Shown one piece after another: positions 32,627 through 41,730 of a DNA stretch of 64,000 bases; within the stretch, counting starts at the first letter, position 1, and each line of letters opens with the position of its first letter. Below the pieces are notes generated by a model. The model was not told where the DNA came from. It did no database searches and worked only from the letters and a program-made list of their open reading frames with translations. The stretch is from Candidatus Avelusimicrobium gallinaceum (GTDB lineage: Bacteria > Elusimicrobiota > Elusimicrobia > Elusimicrobiales > Elusimicrobiaceae). The DNA lies in the NCBI GenBank assembly GCA_944324965.1, contig CALUYH010000006.1, positions 1 to 64,000 of the forward strand, given 5' to 3'. The translations under genes and the position numbers were made by a program.

Positions 32627-32992
32627 CTACCAAAGGCCGTTATCGGCCATAAAGCAAGACTCCACCGCCTCTATCCCGGCGGAACGAGCCAAATCGTACG
32701 CCCGGGGCGATTGGGCCCCCGGTTGGAACCAAATTTCCTTTACGCCGCCCGCAATGCACTGCTGCACCGCTCCTTCCAGTGCGGCCGGCGGGATGACCAT
32801 AATGGCCACGTCCGCCTTTGCGGGGACGGCGGCCAAATCGGGCCACAGCTTTTCCCCCGCCGCGGTGCCGCCTTTGGGATTAATGCCAAACACGCGGAAC
32901 CCTTTGGATAAAAGCGTTTTGAAAATTTTATTCCCGTATTTGGCCGCATCCTGCGACACACCAAACACGACGATGTTTTTATTTTCGTACAT
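32627..32992 (-). CDS. CoA-binding (YccU-like) protein
   Basis: A 121-residue single-domain Rossmann protein of the CoA_binding_2 family. It has NIVVFGVSQDAAKYGNKIF, VFGINPKGG, VAIMVIPPAALEGAVQQCI and EIWFQPGAQS, the conserved motifs. The molecular role of these small proteins is unclear. It lies in a tight operon: ybaB ends just upstream and the aldo-keto reductase starts 2 nt downstream. Confidence 0.88.
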   Translation of the reverse strand: MYENKNIVVFGVSQDAAKYGNKIFKTLLSKGFRVFGINPKGGTAAGEKLWPDLAAVPAKADVAIMVIPPAALEGAVQQCIAGGVKEIWFQPGAQSPRAYDLARSAGIEAVESCFMADNGLW

Positions 32993-32995
32993 AGC

Positions 32996-33289
32996 TTACG
33001 CCTGCGGCGCGGCCAAAGAGCCCATCGCCTGCGCGGCCATACCCTGGCTGTCGCGCACGGCTTTGTTGATGACGGTTTTTAAATCTTCGGCAATTTCGGC
33101 TTCGGTAAAGTTTTTCACCAGCGCGTCCACGCGCACTTCTTTCACTTCCTGCGAGCCGGAAATCGTCACTTCAAACAAATGGCGCGGGCTGTCCACTTTA
33201 ATCACCATATTGTCCAGCCGTTTTTTGATTTCTTCCATTTGGCTTTTGAGTTTCCACAAATCTTTTAATTGTCCGAGTTTATCAAACAT
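32996..33289 (-). CDS. ybaB: YbaB/EbfC nucleoid-associated protein
   Basis: A 97-residue protein with an N-terminal helix (MFDKLGQLKDLWKLKSQMEE), a central beta sheet (FEVTISGSQEVKEVRVD) and a C-terminal helix with MAAQAMGSL. This matches the YbaB/EbfC dimer family, which binds DNA and often sits beside recombination genes such as dnaX-recR. Here it follows addA by 40 nt, consistent with a DNA-repair context. Confidence 0.85.
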   Translation of the reverse strand: MFDKLGQLKDLWKLKSQMEEIKKRLDNMVIKVDSPRHLFEVTISGSQEVKEVRVDALVKNFTEAEIAEDLKTVINKAVRDSQGMAAQAMGSLAAPQA

Positions 33290-33329
33290 ATATACCTCTT
33301 TATTTCTGTAATTTTTTATATTTTATCTT

Positions 33330-36300
33330 TTATAAATCTGCCGCCGCAAATGTGCGCACAAACACCGCCGAACACCGCACTTTTTTGTCCGGGAACAGCC
33401 GCCGCGCGGCCTGTTGGTATACGGAAAGCTGGGGGCGGTATTTGGCGTCCAGCGTGGCGGCTTCGGCACCGGGGCGGATATTGTCCGTCTTGTAATCGGC
33501 CACCCAAATGCTCCCGTCCGGGCACTCCAGCACGGCGTCCATCACGCCCGACTCCACAAGTCCTTCCTTCGTCAAGAACGAAAACGGCATTTCGCACGCC
33601 AGCGTTTTGCACGCCGCCAATTCGGCAAACAACGGGCTTTGGGCAAATTGCGTCAGCACCTGTTCGGCTTCGGCCGCCCGCTGGGGCGCACCGGCCGCTT
33701 CGGCCGCGGCACGCACCGCCTGCGCCACGTCCGTTTCCCGCCGCCCGATCAGCCGCTCCAAGGCGCGGTGGCACACCGTGCCGAGTTCGGCCCCTGCGCG
33801 CTGCGCCTCGGTCAGCGTATCCGGCGATTGGACGAGCTCGCTGGGGGAGCGCTTTTGGTTGTGCAACAGCATCTCTTCGTAGCGGGCTTTGCGCCGGGCA
33901 TAGGCCTCGCGCCAGGCGGCTACTTCGCGCGGGGTTTCGGCCGCCGGGCCGGCCGCTGTGTGGCGGTAGCGGAAGGCGTCCGGGTTTTGGTACGCGGCGT
34001 ACCAAACGGGCATTTCCAAGTCGCCGTCTTTTAAAATAGCGGGTTTTTCTTCCCCGTTGGGGAAAAGACCCGCCGCCAAAAACGGAGCGGAAGCCTTATC
34101 CGCGCCCGCGCGGCTGTCGGCCGACAGGAGCATGCGCTCCCTGGCGCGCGTAAGCGCCACGTACAGCACGCGGACTTCTTCGCACTCGTCGTGCTTTTTT
34201 TGTTCGCCTTCCAAAAAGGCCAAATTCACATCGCACACTTTGCCCACCCGCAGGCCGTGCATATTGTACTGCCAGGAAAAAATATGCGTTTGCGGCTTGG
34301 CGGTGGAAGCCGTGTCTTTTTTGGACAAGTCCGCCAAAATAACTACCGGGAATTCCAACCCCTTGGATTTGTGCACCGTCATAACGGACACGGCGTCCAG
34401 CGCGTCGTCCGGCGCGGGGGCGGTCAAAAGGTCGGGATTTTCTTCCAACAGGGTTTGGATTTCACTTAAAAATTGGGAAAGGGATGTTTCCCCCTCCGCC
34501 GCATAGCCCTGCCCCATCGCGGCCAAACGCCGCAGGTTGGCCAGCGTCTGCTCCCCTTCATACGCGGCGGCGCACGCTTCGGGCAGGAAGGTGTCGTCCA
34601 GCACGTCTTCCAGCACTTCCCGCAGGGAGCGGCGCCCGGCCCGGGCGGAAAAATCTTTTAACAGGGCGTAGCAGCGGGCGGCTTTTTCGTCGGACGTTTT
34701 GGCAAACAGGTTTAATTCCCCCCGCACGGCCAGCTGATAAATTTCTTCGTCCGTCATGGCGCCCAGCGGGCTTCTTAACACGCCGGCCAGCGCGGTGCGG
34801 TCCTGCGGGTCTGCCGCGGCGCGCAGGAAATTTAGGAAATCGTTCACTTCCTGCTTGCGGTAAAAATCTTTGTCCGTTTCCACGTTAAACGCAATGCCGC
34901 GGCGGCGCAGAGCGTTGGTAAACGGGCCGACGGTGGTGGCCGCCCGCGTGAGCAGGGCGATATCCCGGTACGCCAGTTTGTGCCCGTCCGCCAGCGTCAG
35001 GCGGCCGACGTTTTGCTCTATCCAATCGGCAATGCGTTCGGCCTGGTTGTCGCGGTAGGCGTCGGCGGAGATTTTTTCGCCTTCCGGCGCGGTGATAAAC
35101 AACCACGAGCTGGCGCCGCCGCGGTCGGTTTTGCTGGTAAAAATTGGCACGTACGCCGGCTGGAAAGCGCTTTGCTGAATCATCGCGCGGGAACAAATGG
35201 AGTTGGCGGTTTCAATAATTTCCGGCGCACTGCGGAAGTTCTGCTGCAGGAAATGTTTAACGCCGCCTTGTTTTAAAATCAAATCGGTAAACAGTTCGTA
35301 GGCCGTGATGTCCGCCCCGCGGAAGCGGTAAATGGATTGTTTGGGGTCACCCACCACAAACAACTTGCCGGGCGCCAGGCGCACGTCCTGCCAGCGGGCG
35401 GCCGAGGACGCTTTTTCCTCTGCCAAAAACAGCAACAATTCCCCCTGCACCGGGTCCGTGTCCTGGAATTCGTCAATAAACAACACGTCAAATTTTTCTT
35501 TTAAAAGCCGCCGCACATACAAATTGTTTTGCAGCAGGTTGCGGGTTTTGACGATTAAATCGTCAAAGCTCAAAATACCTTCGCGGCCGAATTCGGCGCG
35601 GATGTCGTCGGTAACGTCTTTCACCAGGCGGTACGCGTCCAAGAAAAGCTGCTGCTTTTCGGGCGTGGTTTTGGAAGCAAACGCCACGATGGAGCGGGCT
35701 TCTTCAAACGCTTCGGGCTCCCAATCCTTATAACAACCCGTCGGGAAGGAAAACATCGCCGATTCCGGCGCCGGCGCCACGGGCGTACTTTTTAAAAACG
35801 CGGCCGTGCGCCGCAGCGAGGCCGCTGCCCCCTGCAACACCTGTTCGGCCTTGCGCAATTTTTTGCCGGGCTTTATATAAGGCGCCAGCAGTTCCTCGGC
35901 GCGGGCGGCGCGCTCCAAACACAGGGCGGCCAGCATATCGCGGTGGGCGTAATAATCGTACGATTCAATTTTGCCGCTGCAAAGTTCCTGGGCAAAATCT
36001 TTCAACTCCGGCAGGGAAACTTCCTTGAGTACCTTTTTCCATTCCGCGGCCCGCGGAGCGGACGGCCCCAGCTGTTCATCCAAAAACGAATTCCATCGCG
36101 CGTCAAACAAGCGCGCGGCGCGTTGGCCGGAGTCAATCTCGGCGTTGGGCGCCAGGCCGGCTTCCAGCGGGTAGGCCTTTAAAATTTCGGCGCAGAAGCC
36201 GTGTATCGTGCCGATGGACGCGCGGTCCATGCGCGCCAGGGCGGTTTCGGCGCGGGACAAAAGCGTATCATCCTTTACGTCAAAGTTGTCGCGCAAGCGC

Positions 36301-36560
36301 TTTAAAGACGCGTCCTTCTGCCCCTCTTTAATCGCGCGCACCAACGCCTGAAGTTTAAAAATAAAACGGGTTTTTAATTCGGCGGCGGCTTTTTCGGTAA
36401 ACGTAAGCGCCACCAATTTTTCCACCGGCGTCCCCTGCGCCAGCACCGCCAGGCACAGCCGGTCAATTAACAACGTGGTTTTGCCCGTTCCCGCACCGGC
36501 TTCCACCACGATGTTTACGCCCAACAACGTTTGCAGTTCTTCGCGTTTTTCCAATATCAT
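33330..36560 (-). CDS. addA: AddA-like UvrD-family helicase-nuclease
   Basis: A 1076-residue double-strand break processing enzyme. The Walker A AGAGTGKTT (21-29) begins a superfamily 1 helicase (KLVALTFTEKAAAELKTR, LFIDEFQDTDPVQGELL, VVGDPKQSIYRFRGA, VMTVHKSKGLEFPVVIL). A C-terminal RecB-type nuclease shows GVMDAVLECPDGSIWVADYK near residue 1025. It overlaps the upstream addB gene by ATGA, so the pair forms AddAB, which resects ends for RecA. The length is slightly short for AddA (about 1200) but complete in motifs. Confidence 0.9.
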   Translation of the reverse strand: MILEKREELQTLLGVNIVVEAGAGTGKTTLLIDRLCLAVLAQGTPVEKLVALTFTEKAAAELKTRFIFKLQALVRAIKEGQKDASLKRLRDNFDVKDDTLLSRAETALARMDRASIGTIHGFCAEILKAYPLEAGLAPNAEIDSGQRAARLFDARWNSFLDEQLGPSAPRAAEWKKVLKEVSLPELKDFAQELCSGKIESYDYYAHRDMLAALCLERAARAEELLAPYIKPGKKLRKAEQVLQGAAASLRRTAAFLKSTPVAPAPESAMFSFPTGCYKDWEPEAFEEARSIVAFASKTTPEKQQLFLDAYRLVKDVTDDIRAEFGREGILSFDDLIVKTRNLLQNNLYVRRLLKEKFDVLFIDEFQDTDPVQGELLLFLAEEKASSAARWQDVRLAPGKLFVVGDPKQSIYRFRGADITAYELFTDLILKQGGVKHFLQQNFRSAPEIIETANSICSRAMIQQSAFQPAYVPIFTSKTDRGGASSWLFITAPEGEKISADAYRDNQAERIADWIEQNVGRLTLADGHKLAYRDIALLTRAATTVGPFTNALRRRGIAFNVETDKDFYRKQEVNDFLNFLRAAADPQDRTALAGVLRSPLGAMTDEEIYQLAVRGELNLFAKTSDEKAARCYALLKDFSARAGRRSLREVLEDVLDDTFLPEACAAAYEGEQTLANLRRLAAMGQGYAAEGETSLSQFLSEIQTLLEENPDLLTAPAPDDALDAVSVMTVHKSKGLEFPVVILADLSKKDTASTAKPQTHIFSWQYNMHGLRVGKVCDVNLAFLEGEQKKHDECEEVRVLYVALTRARERMLLSADSRAGADKASAPFLAAGLFPNGEEKPAILKDGDLEMPVWYAAYQNPDAFRYRHTAAGPAAETPREVAAWREAYARRKARYEEMLLHNQKRSPSELVQSPDTLTEAQRAGAELGTVCHRALERLIGRRETDVAQAVRAAAEAAGAPQRAAEAEQVLTQFAQSPLFAELAACKTLACEMPFSFLTKEGLVESGVMDAVLECPDGSIWVADYKTDNIRPGAEAATLDAKYRPQLSVYQQAARRLFPDKKVRCSAVFVRTFAAADL

Positions 36561-39500
36561 TGGCGGGCCTCCTCCAGCGCCTGGCCGGCGTCACTTTTGC
36601 GGGCGCGCAGCAGGGATTTAAAACTGTCCCGGCGGCAAATGGCCGCATACGGGCAATACTTGCACGAGTCGGACAGGTACAAGAAGAACGTGCCTTGGCG
36701 GATAAAACCCGTCAGCAGTTTTAAGAACGCTTCCGCCCGCGGGCGCAGGTCTTCAAACGCGCTTTGCGGCAGGTCCCGCCGGCAGTAGCCTTCGTTAATG
36801 GACAGCAGGCACGACCCGGCCGACGTGTAGTTTTTCCACTCGTTCAACTGCAAAGCCATCCACACATACATAAACGGCTGGAACGTGAGCACTTTAAAAA
36901 AGTCCGCCGCCAGGTTTTTGGTGCCCTTGCGCGACGATTTATAATCCGCCACGCGGAACGTTTTGGCGGTTTCGTCCACGTCTATGCGGTCAATCACACC
37001 GCGCAGGCGAAAGGGCAATTCTTCCGTCGGGGCGGTGGTGACCGCCTGCTCAAACCGCTGCGGCGTGAACGGCCCCAGCTGGTGCAAATCTTCCAACACG
37101 AAGGCGGACAGTTTTTCGCGGATGTCTTCCACAATCAGTTCCCACACCACCGCATAAATCCCGTAGGTGCGGTAGCCGTTAAGCGGCAGGTAGCGGTCCA
37201 TAATGCGGTTTAAATAATCCAATGCGGCCGAATCAAACAACTCGTGCGTGAGGTGCTTTTGATACAGTTCTTCGTAAAAATCTTTCAAAATAGCGTGGTA
37301 AGTGTCTCCGCGCCGGTCCGGCGACAGGGAACGCCGGCTGAGCGGTTCGTCCGGCTCGCCCAAGTGCAGGCCTTTGTCAAAAAAGTATTTCAGCGGGCAC
37401 TGCGCCAGCTCCTGCAACGCAGAAGGCGAAAAGCCGGCCTGATTTTCGCGCGCGAACACTTGCTCGCCGCTGGCAATTTGTCCGTCAAACCCGTTTAACG
37501 CGCCGCCGGCGGAAAGCTGCCGCGCCGCCGCGAGCGACGCCTCAACTTGCGGCGTAACAAGCCCGGCCTGCGTATAATTGGCCAGGGCCGTATCCGGGTG
37601 GAGCACAAAAGCGAAGGAAATTTCTTTGGGCGTCAAAAAGGTATTGTCCACCGACGCCAGCCGCTCGGACAGCCGCCCGCTGACGCGCGGCGCGTCGGGC
37701 GCCTGCAAATTCAGTTCCCCCGCCCGGGCCAGTTCCGTTAAGAATACGGAAGGCACCGCCGCTTTTCCGTCCGACCCCGTGCGGGCGTACAGCGCGTACA
37801 ATTTTTCCTGCGCCGCCGTGGCCGCCGCAAAAAAGAACAACCGTTCTTCGGCGCTGCGGTCCAAACTTTGGTTAATCCAATACCCCAACACGTCGCGCAG
37901 GACGTAGCGGTACGAATCGCGCAAAACGGGATCTTCCGGCGTGATGAGCGGGAACGATTTGTCGTTTAGCCCCAGCAGAAACACCGCTTTAAACTGCAGG
38001 CCGCGCGCGCGGGAGGCGTCCGTAAACGTTACGCCGCCCTGCACGGCTTCGGCCTCGTTAAAGGAAAGGGAAGAAAGTGCGTCCGTCAGCTCGCGCACCC
38101 ATTCGCCGGGTTCTACGCGCGCGCGGATGGCGGCATAGGCGCCCAGGCTGTTTATTTTATCGCACACGGCGCGGAAAATTTCGGCATCTTTGCCAGTGAA
38201 GGCCGTTTCGTCCGTGTTCTGCCGCAAAAATTCCAACGCTTGCGCGGCGCCCGCTTGCCACGAGGCAACATGGTCCAACGCATCCAGGCGTGCTTTGGCG
38301 TTTTCCAGCCAGGCCAGCAAATCCGGGTCGTAATTTTTGGCTTGCGGCAGCAAATCGCACCATTGGGAAAAATCCCGGCTGACCAGCGACTGCCCGGCCA
38401 ACGTCCGCCACGCATATTTGCGGGGATTGTTAAAATACGGCGACGCCAGCACCGCCAGCACCGTTTCGCGGTCAAAGCCGTTGGCCGCCAGCGAAAACAA
38501 CCGCAGGCAAAACGCCCCCAAAGAAAACCGTTCCAGCGGATACGAAAACGCCGCGTCCAGCGGGATGCAGTTGGCCTTAAATGCGCGGCGCACGTCGTCC
38601 TGATACGGGGCAACGGTGCGCGCGATAACGGCAATATCCGCAAACGAATAGCCCTCTTTTTCCACCAGGCGCAAAATTTCTTTGGCCGTAAAAAATACTT
38701 CGCCGCGCGCGTCCGCCGCGCTGACGACCTGTACGCTTTGCGGCGCCGGGGCGCTCTTTTCGGGCGAGAACAAACACGCCCCCACCGGGCCCAAGGCACC
38801 GGGGCGAGAAACTTCGGCATTTTCGCCTTTGGCAAAGCCGAGCCAGTTGGTTTCAAAAAATTTCTGGGCAAACTGGTAGGCCGGGTGCTTTTGATAGGGG
38901 GCAAACACCGCCACCGGGTACGCCCCGCGCACGGCGCGGAACAATTCCAGCTGGCGGCCGGTCATATCGTAAAATCCGTAAAAAACGATTTGTTCAAACC
39001 CGTGCAGAAACGCGGATTGCTCCACCTGTTTTAGCGCCCGCTCAAACGCCGCCTGGTACGGGCGAAAACCGGGCACGGACGCTTCCGCCGCCAGGTACCG
39101 CCGGTACAAACGGTTGAACCACGCCAAACGCTCGCCGTCCAGCTCCAGCACCGCGTCGGACGCGGTGCGCAGGTGTTCGTCCAGCACGTCGGGGTCGGCC
39201 AAGGCGTCGGACAAGTCCCGCAACGAACTTTTGACCGCCTGCACAAACCCGCGTGAGGCCGGATAGCGGTTTAAACCGGGCTCGGCAAGTAAATTTTTAA
39301 TTAAAAAATCGCGCAGGTTATCCTGCGGGAAAAGCGGCTTTGTTTCGCCGGGTGCTTCGCGGTCCAGCTCGCCCACCAACGCACCCGCCGTAATGAAATA
39401 GATATTGGCCGCCGCCCCCCATTCGCGCGCCAGGCGTTCTTTTAGCTGTTGCGCAATTAAGGTAGACGAACACACCACCAACCACCGCGCCAGGGCGGCA

Positions 39501-39571
39501 GGACGCTGCCCGTGCACGTACTGCACGAAGGCGTCTTCCAGCGAGGGGTAATGGGCGTAAAAGAGTTTCAT
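36557..39571 (-). CDS. addB: AddB-like nuclease subunit with Fe-S cluster
   Basis: The 1004-residue partner of AddA. The N-terminal region resembles an inactivated helicase: the expected phosphate loop reads VVCSSTLIAQQLKERL without GKT. The C-terminal PD-(D/E)XK nuclease carries GVIDRIDVDETAKTFRVADY (DxxK-type core). The iron-sulfur cysteines are in LAQCPLKYFFD (near residue 720) and CKYCPYAAIC (C970, C973, C979), the classic AddB arrangement. It heads the minus-strand operon addB-addA-ybaB onward. Confidence 0.87.
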   Translation of the reverse strand: MKLFYAHYPSLEDAFVQYVHGQRPAALARWLVVCSSTLIAQQLKERLAREWGAAANIYFITAGALVGELDREAPGETKPLFPQDNLRDFLIKNLLAEPGLNRYPASRGFVQAVKSSLRDLSDALADPDVLDEHLRTASDAVLELDGERLAWFNRLYRRYLAAEASVPGFRPYQAAFERALKQVEQSAFLHGFEQIVFYGFYDMTGRQLELFRAVRGAYPVAVFAPYQKHPAYQFAQKFFETNWLGFAKGENAEVSRPGALGPVGACLFSPEKSAPAPQSVQVVSAADARGEVFFTAKEILRLVEKEGYSFADIAVIARTVAPYQDDVRRAFKANCIPLDAAFSYPLERFSLGAFCLRLFSLAANGFDRETVLAVLASPYFNNPRKYAWRTLAGQSLVSRDFSQWCDLLPQAKNYDPDLLAWLENAKARLDALDHVASWQAGAAQALEFLRQNTDETAFTGKDAEIFRAVCDKINSLGAYAAIRARVEPGEWVRELTDALSSLSFNEAEAVQGGVTFTDASRARGLQFKAVFLLGLNDKSFPLITPEDPVLRDSYRYVLRDVLGYWINQSLDRSAEERLFFFAAATAAQEKLYALYARTGSDGKAAVPSVFLTELARAGELNLQAPDAPRVSGRLSERLASVDNTFLTPKEISFAFVLHPDTALANYTQAGLVTPQVEASLAAARQLSAGGALNGFDGQIASGEQVFARENQAGFSPSALQELAQCPLKYFFDKGLHLGEPDEPLSRRSLSPDRRGDTYHAILKDFYEELYQKHLTHELFDSAALDYLNRIMDRYLPLNGYRTYGIYAVVWELIVEDIREKLSAFVLEDLHQLGPFTPQRFEQAVTTAPTEELPFRLRGVIDRIDVDETAKTFRVADYKSSRKGTKNLAADFFKVLTFQPFMYVWMALQLNEWKNYTSAGSCLLSINEGYCRRDLPQSAFEDLRPRAEAFLKLLTGFIRQGTFFLYLSDSCKYCPYAAICRRDSFKSLLRARKSDAGQALEEARQ

Positions 39572-39629
39572 AAAATAGTAAAATAAGAGTACTTATTATT
39601 ATTGCATTTTTGCACGCAGAAACCAAACG

Positions 39630-40085
39630 ATGAAAACACTTATTTTAGTCCGCCACGCCAACGCCCTGTCCGCCTACGAAGCCGGCGTACAGACCGACGA
39701 AGCGCGCCCACTTTCGGACGAGGGCCTGCAAAAAGCCGCCCAAACGGCGGACCGCCTGGCCGCACTGCACGTTTGCCCGCAGATCATTTTTGCAAGCCCC
39801 CTGTTGCGCGCCCGGCAAACGGCCGACATTTTGGCCCGCACCCTGCACGCGCCCGTATCGGTGGAAACGATTTTAAACGGGATGTATGACGAACACGCCG
39901 TGCGGGATTTTTTTACCGAACAACCGGCCCCGTACGACACCGTGCTCGCCGTGGGGCACAACCCCAACATTTCGTACGTAACGGCGCTGCTAACCGGGCA
40001 GGTATACCATTTTGCGCCGGGTTCGTTTGCCGTGATAGACATGCAAGATAAAAACAAACCGAAAATCCTTTCTTTTGGAGAATAA
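39630..40085 (+). CDS. sixA: Phosphohistidine phosphatase SixA-like
   Basis: A 151-residue histidine phosphatase. The RHG motif is LILVRHANALSAYEAG, followed by PLSDEGLQKAAQTADRL, IFASPLLRARQTADIL and VLAVGHNPNISY, with both catalytic histidines. SixA acts on phosphohistidine in HPt or PTS proteins; the substrate here is not known. It is 58 bp from divergent addB and 3 nt before uppP. No convincing SD is seen. Confidence 0.88.
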   Translation: MKTLILVRHANALSAYEAGVQTDEARPLSDEGLQKAAQTADRLAALHVCPQIIFASPLLRARQTADILARTLHAPVSVETILNGMYDEHAVRDFFTEQPAPYDTVLAVGHNPNISYVTALLTGQVYHFAPGSFAVIDMQDKNKPKILSFGE

Positions 40086-40088
40086 CCG

Positions 40089-40868
40089 ATGACGATTTTT
40101 GACGCTGTTTTATTAGGATTGCTGCAAGCCTTGGGCGAATTTTTGCCGATTTCCAGCTCGGCCCATTTGGTACTTTTGCCGTACTTCCGCGGGATGGAAT
40201 ACCAGGGGCTCGCGTTTGACGTAATGCTGCACGCCGCCACGCTGTTGGCGGTGCTGTTGTACTTTGCCAAAGATTGGTTTCACCTGATTAAAGACGGGCT
40301 CACCAAACCCACCTCCAAAGAAGGGCGCACCTTGTGGTACTTGGCCGCGGCCACCGTGCCGGCGGGCGTGGCAGGGCTGTTGCTAAACGACTGGGCGGAA
40401 AACACCTTCCGCAACCCGCTGATGATTGCCGTATGCCTGATGGTGTTTGCGTGCCTGCTGTGGTGGGCGGACCGCAAAGGCGGCAAAAACGAAGGACAGG
40501 AAATTACCTTTAAAACGCTGATGCTGATCGGCTGTGCGCAGGCCCTGGCCATTATGCCGGGCGTATCCCGCAGCGGCATTACCATTACGGCGGCCTTGCT
40601 GTTGGGCCTTTCGCGCAGTACGAGTGCGCGGTATTCGTTTTTATTATCCACCCCCATTATTGCCGGGGCGGCCGTGCTGGAGATAGGGAATTTATCCCCG
40701 GCGGATTTTAATGCGCCTTTGTTGTGGGGGTTTGTCAGCGCGTTTGCAGGGGCGCTGGTGGTAATCGGCTGGCTGATGAAATACATCAAAACGCACAGCT
40801 TTGATATTTTTGTGTACTATCGCCTGCTTTTAGGCCTCACGATTATCGGCTTTTACTTTTGGAAATAG
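40089..40868 (+). CDS. uppP: Undecaprenyl-diphosphate phosphatase
   Basis: A 259-residue membrane enzyme of the BacA/UppP family that regenerates the lipid carrier for peptidoglycan synthesis. Motif 1 is LLQALGEFLPISSSAHLVLL (EFLPISSSAH) and motif 2 is IMPGVSRSGITITAALLLGL (PGVSRSG), with about eight helices. The length is normal. It follows sixA by 3 nt and is closed by a strong terminator. Confidence 0.95.
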   Translation: MTIFDAVLLGLLQALGEFLPISSSAHLVLLPYFRGMEYQGLAFDVMLHAATLLAVLLYFAKDWFHLIKDGLTKPTSKEGRTLWYLAAATVPAGVAGLLLNDWAENTFRNPLMIAVCLMVFACLLWWADRKGGKNEGQEITFKTLMLIGCAQALAIMPGVSRSGITITAALLLGLSRSTSARYSFLLSTPIIAGAAVLEIGNLSPADFNAPLLWGFVSAFAGALVVIGWLMKYIKTHSFDIFVYYRLLLGLTIIGFYFWK

Positions 40869-40884
40869 CACAATACGTGCAACT

Positions 40885-40920
40885 AAAAAACGGGACAGAA
40901 AAATTTCTGTCCCGTTTTTT
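40885..40920. terminator. Bidirectional terminator between uppP and proC
   Basis: AAAAAACGGGACAGAAA / TTTCTGTCCCGTTTTTT, almost fully palindromic. Confidence 0.92.
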
Positions 40921-40938
40921 GTTTGATACGGCTGAAAC

Positions 40939-41730
40939 TTATTTTTTGCCAAACTCCTGTGCTTTGGCTACGGTCGCGCCAATGGTTTTGGCCAGGGCTT
41001 CGTCCATCCCCGTGGTTTTTAATACGTCCAACCCGGCCGCCGTGCAGCCGCCGGGCGTGGCGACTTTTTGCGCCAGCTCCGCGGGCGAAATATGCTCGTG
41101 TTCCACCATTTTGGCCGCGCCTACCACCGTCTGCAATGCAAGGGTGAGGGATTGCTCATCCGACAGGCCCTGCGCGCGGCCGGCTTTGGCCAGCGCGTCA
41201 ATAAAATAATACACAAACGCCGGGCCGGAACCGGATACCGCCGTCCCCGCGTCAAACAACGCTTCGGGCAGTTCCACATTTTTGCCTAAACGCGCAAAAA
41301 CGGCTTCCACTTCTTGGCGCACCGAAGCCGACACGTTTGCCCCAAACGCAAACAGCGTTACGCCTTCCCCCAGCGCCAGCGGCGTGTTGGGCATAATGCG
41401 CACCACCGGCCAGCCGGGCAAGGCCGCCTGCAATTTTTCCAGCGTCCAGCCCAAGGCCATACACACCACGGGTTTCGGAGTGGTTTGTTTCAATTCTTCC
41501 AGCACCTGCGGCACCACGCCGGGTTTGACGGCAATTAAAATCACGTCCGCTTCCGCCGCGGTACGGGCATTGTCCGTCCCGGCGCAAATACCGTACTGGC
41601 GGGCCACCCGCTCGGCAGAGGCTTGCGAATGAACCGACGCGGCAATATCTTCCTTCGGCCAGCCGCTGTGAATTAAACCTTTAATTAAGGCACCGCCCAT
41701 TTCTCCGGCGCCGATAAAACCCAGTTTCAT
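40939..41730 (-). CDS. proC: Pyrroline-5-carboxylate reductase
   Basis: A 263-residue last enzyme of proline synthesis, reducing P5C with NAD(P)H. The dinucleotide motif is KLGFIGAGEMGGALIKG. Conserved pieces are ILIAVKPGVVPQVLEEL, RIMPNTPLALGEG and the P5CR signature ALAKAGRAQGLSDEQSLTLA with ATPGGCTAAGL. It overlaps proA by ATGA and is third in proB-proA-proC. Confidence 0.96.
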   Translation of the reverse strand: MKLGFIGAGEMGGALIKGLIHSGWPKEDIAASVHSQASAERVARQYGICAGTDNARTAAEADVILIAVKPGVVPQVLEELKQTTPKPVVCMALGWTLEKLQAALPGWPVVRIMPNTPLALGEGVTLFAFGANVSASVRQEVEAVFARLGKNVELPEALFDAGTAVSGSGPAFVYYFIDALAKAGRAQGLSDEQSLTLALQTVVGAAKMVEHEHISPAELAQKVATPGGCTAAGLDVLKTTGMDEALAKTIGATVAKAQEFGKK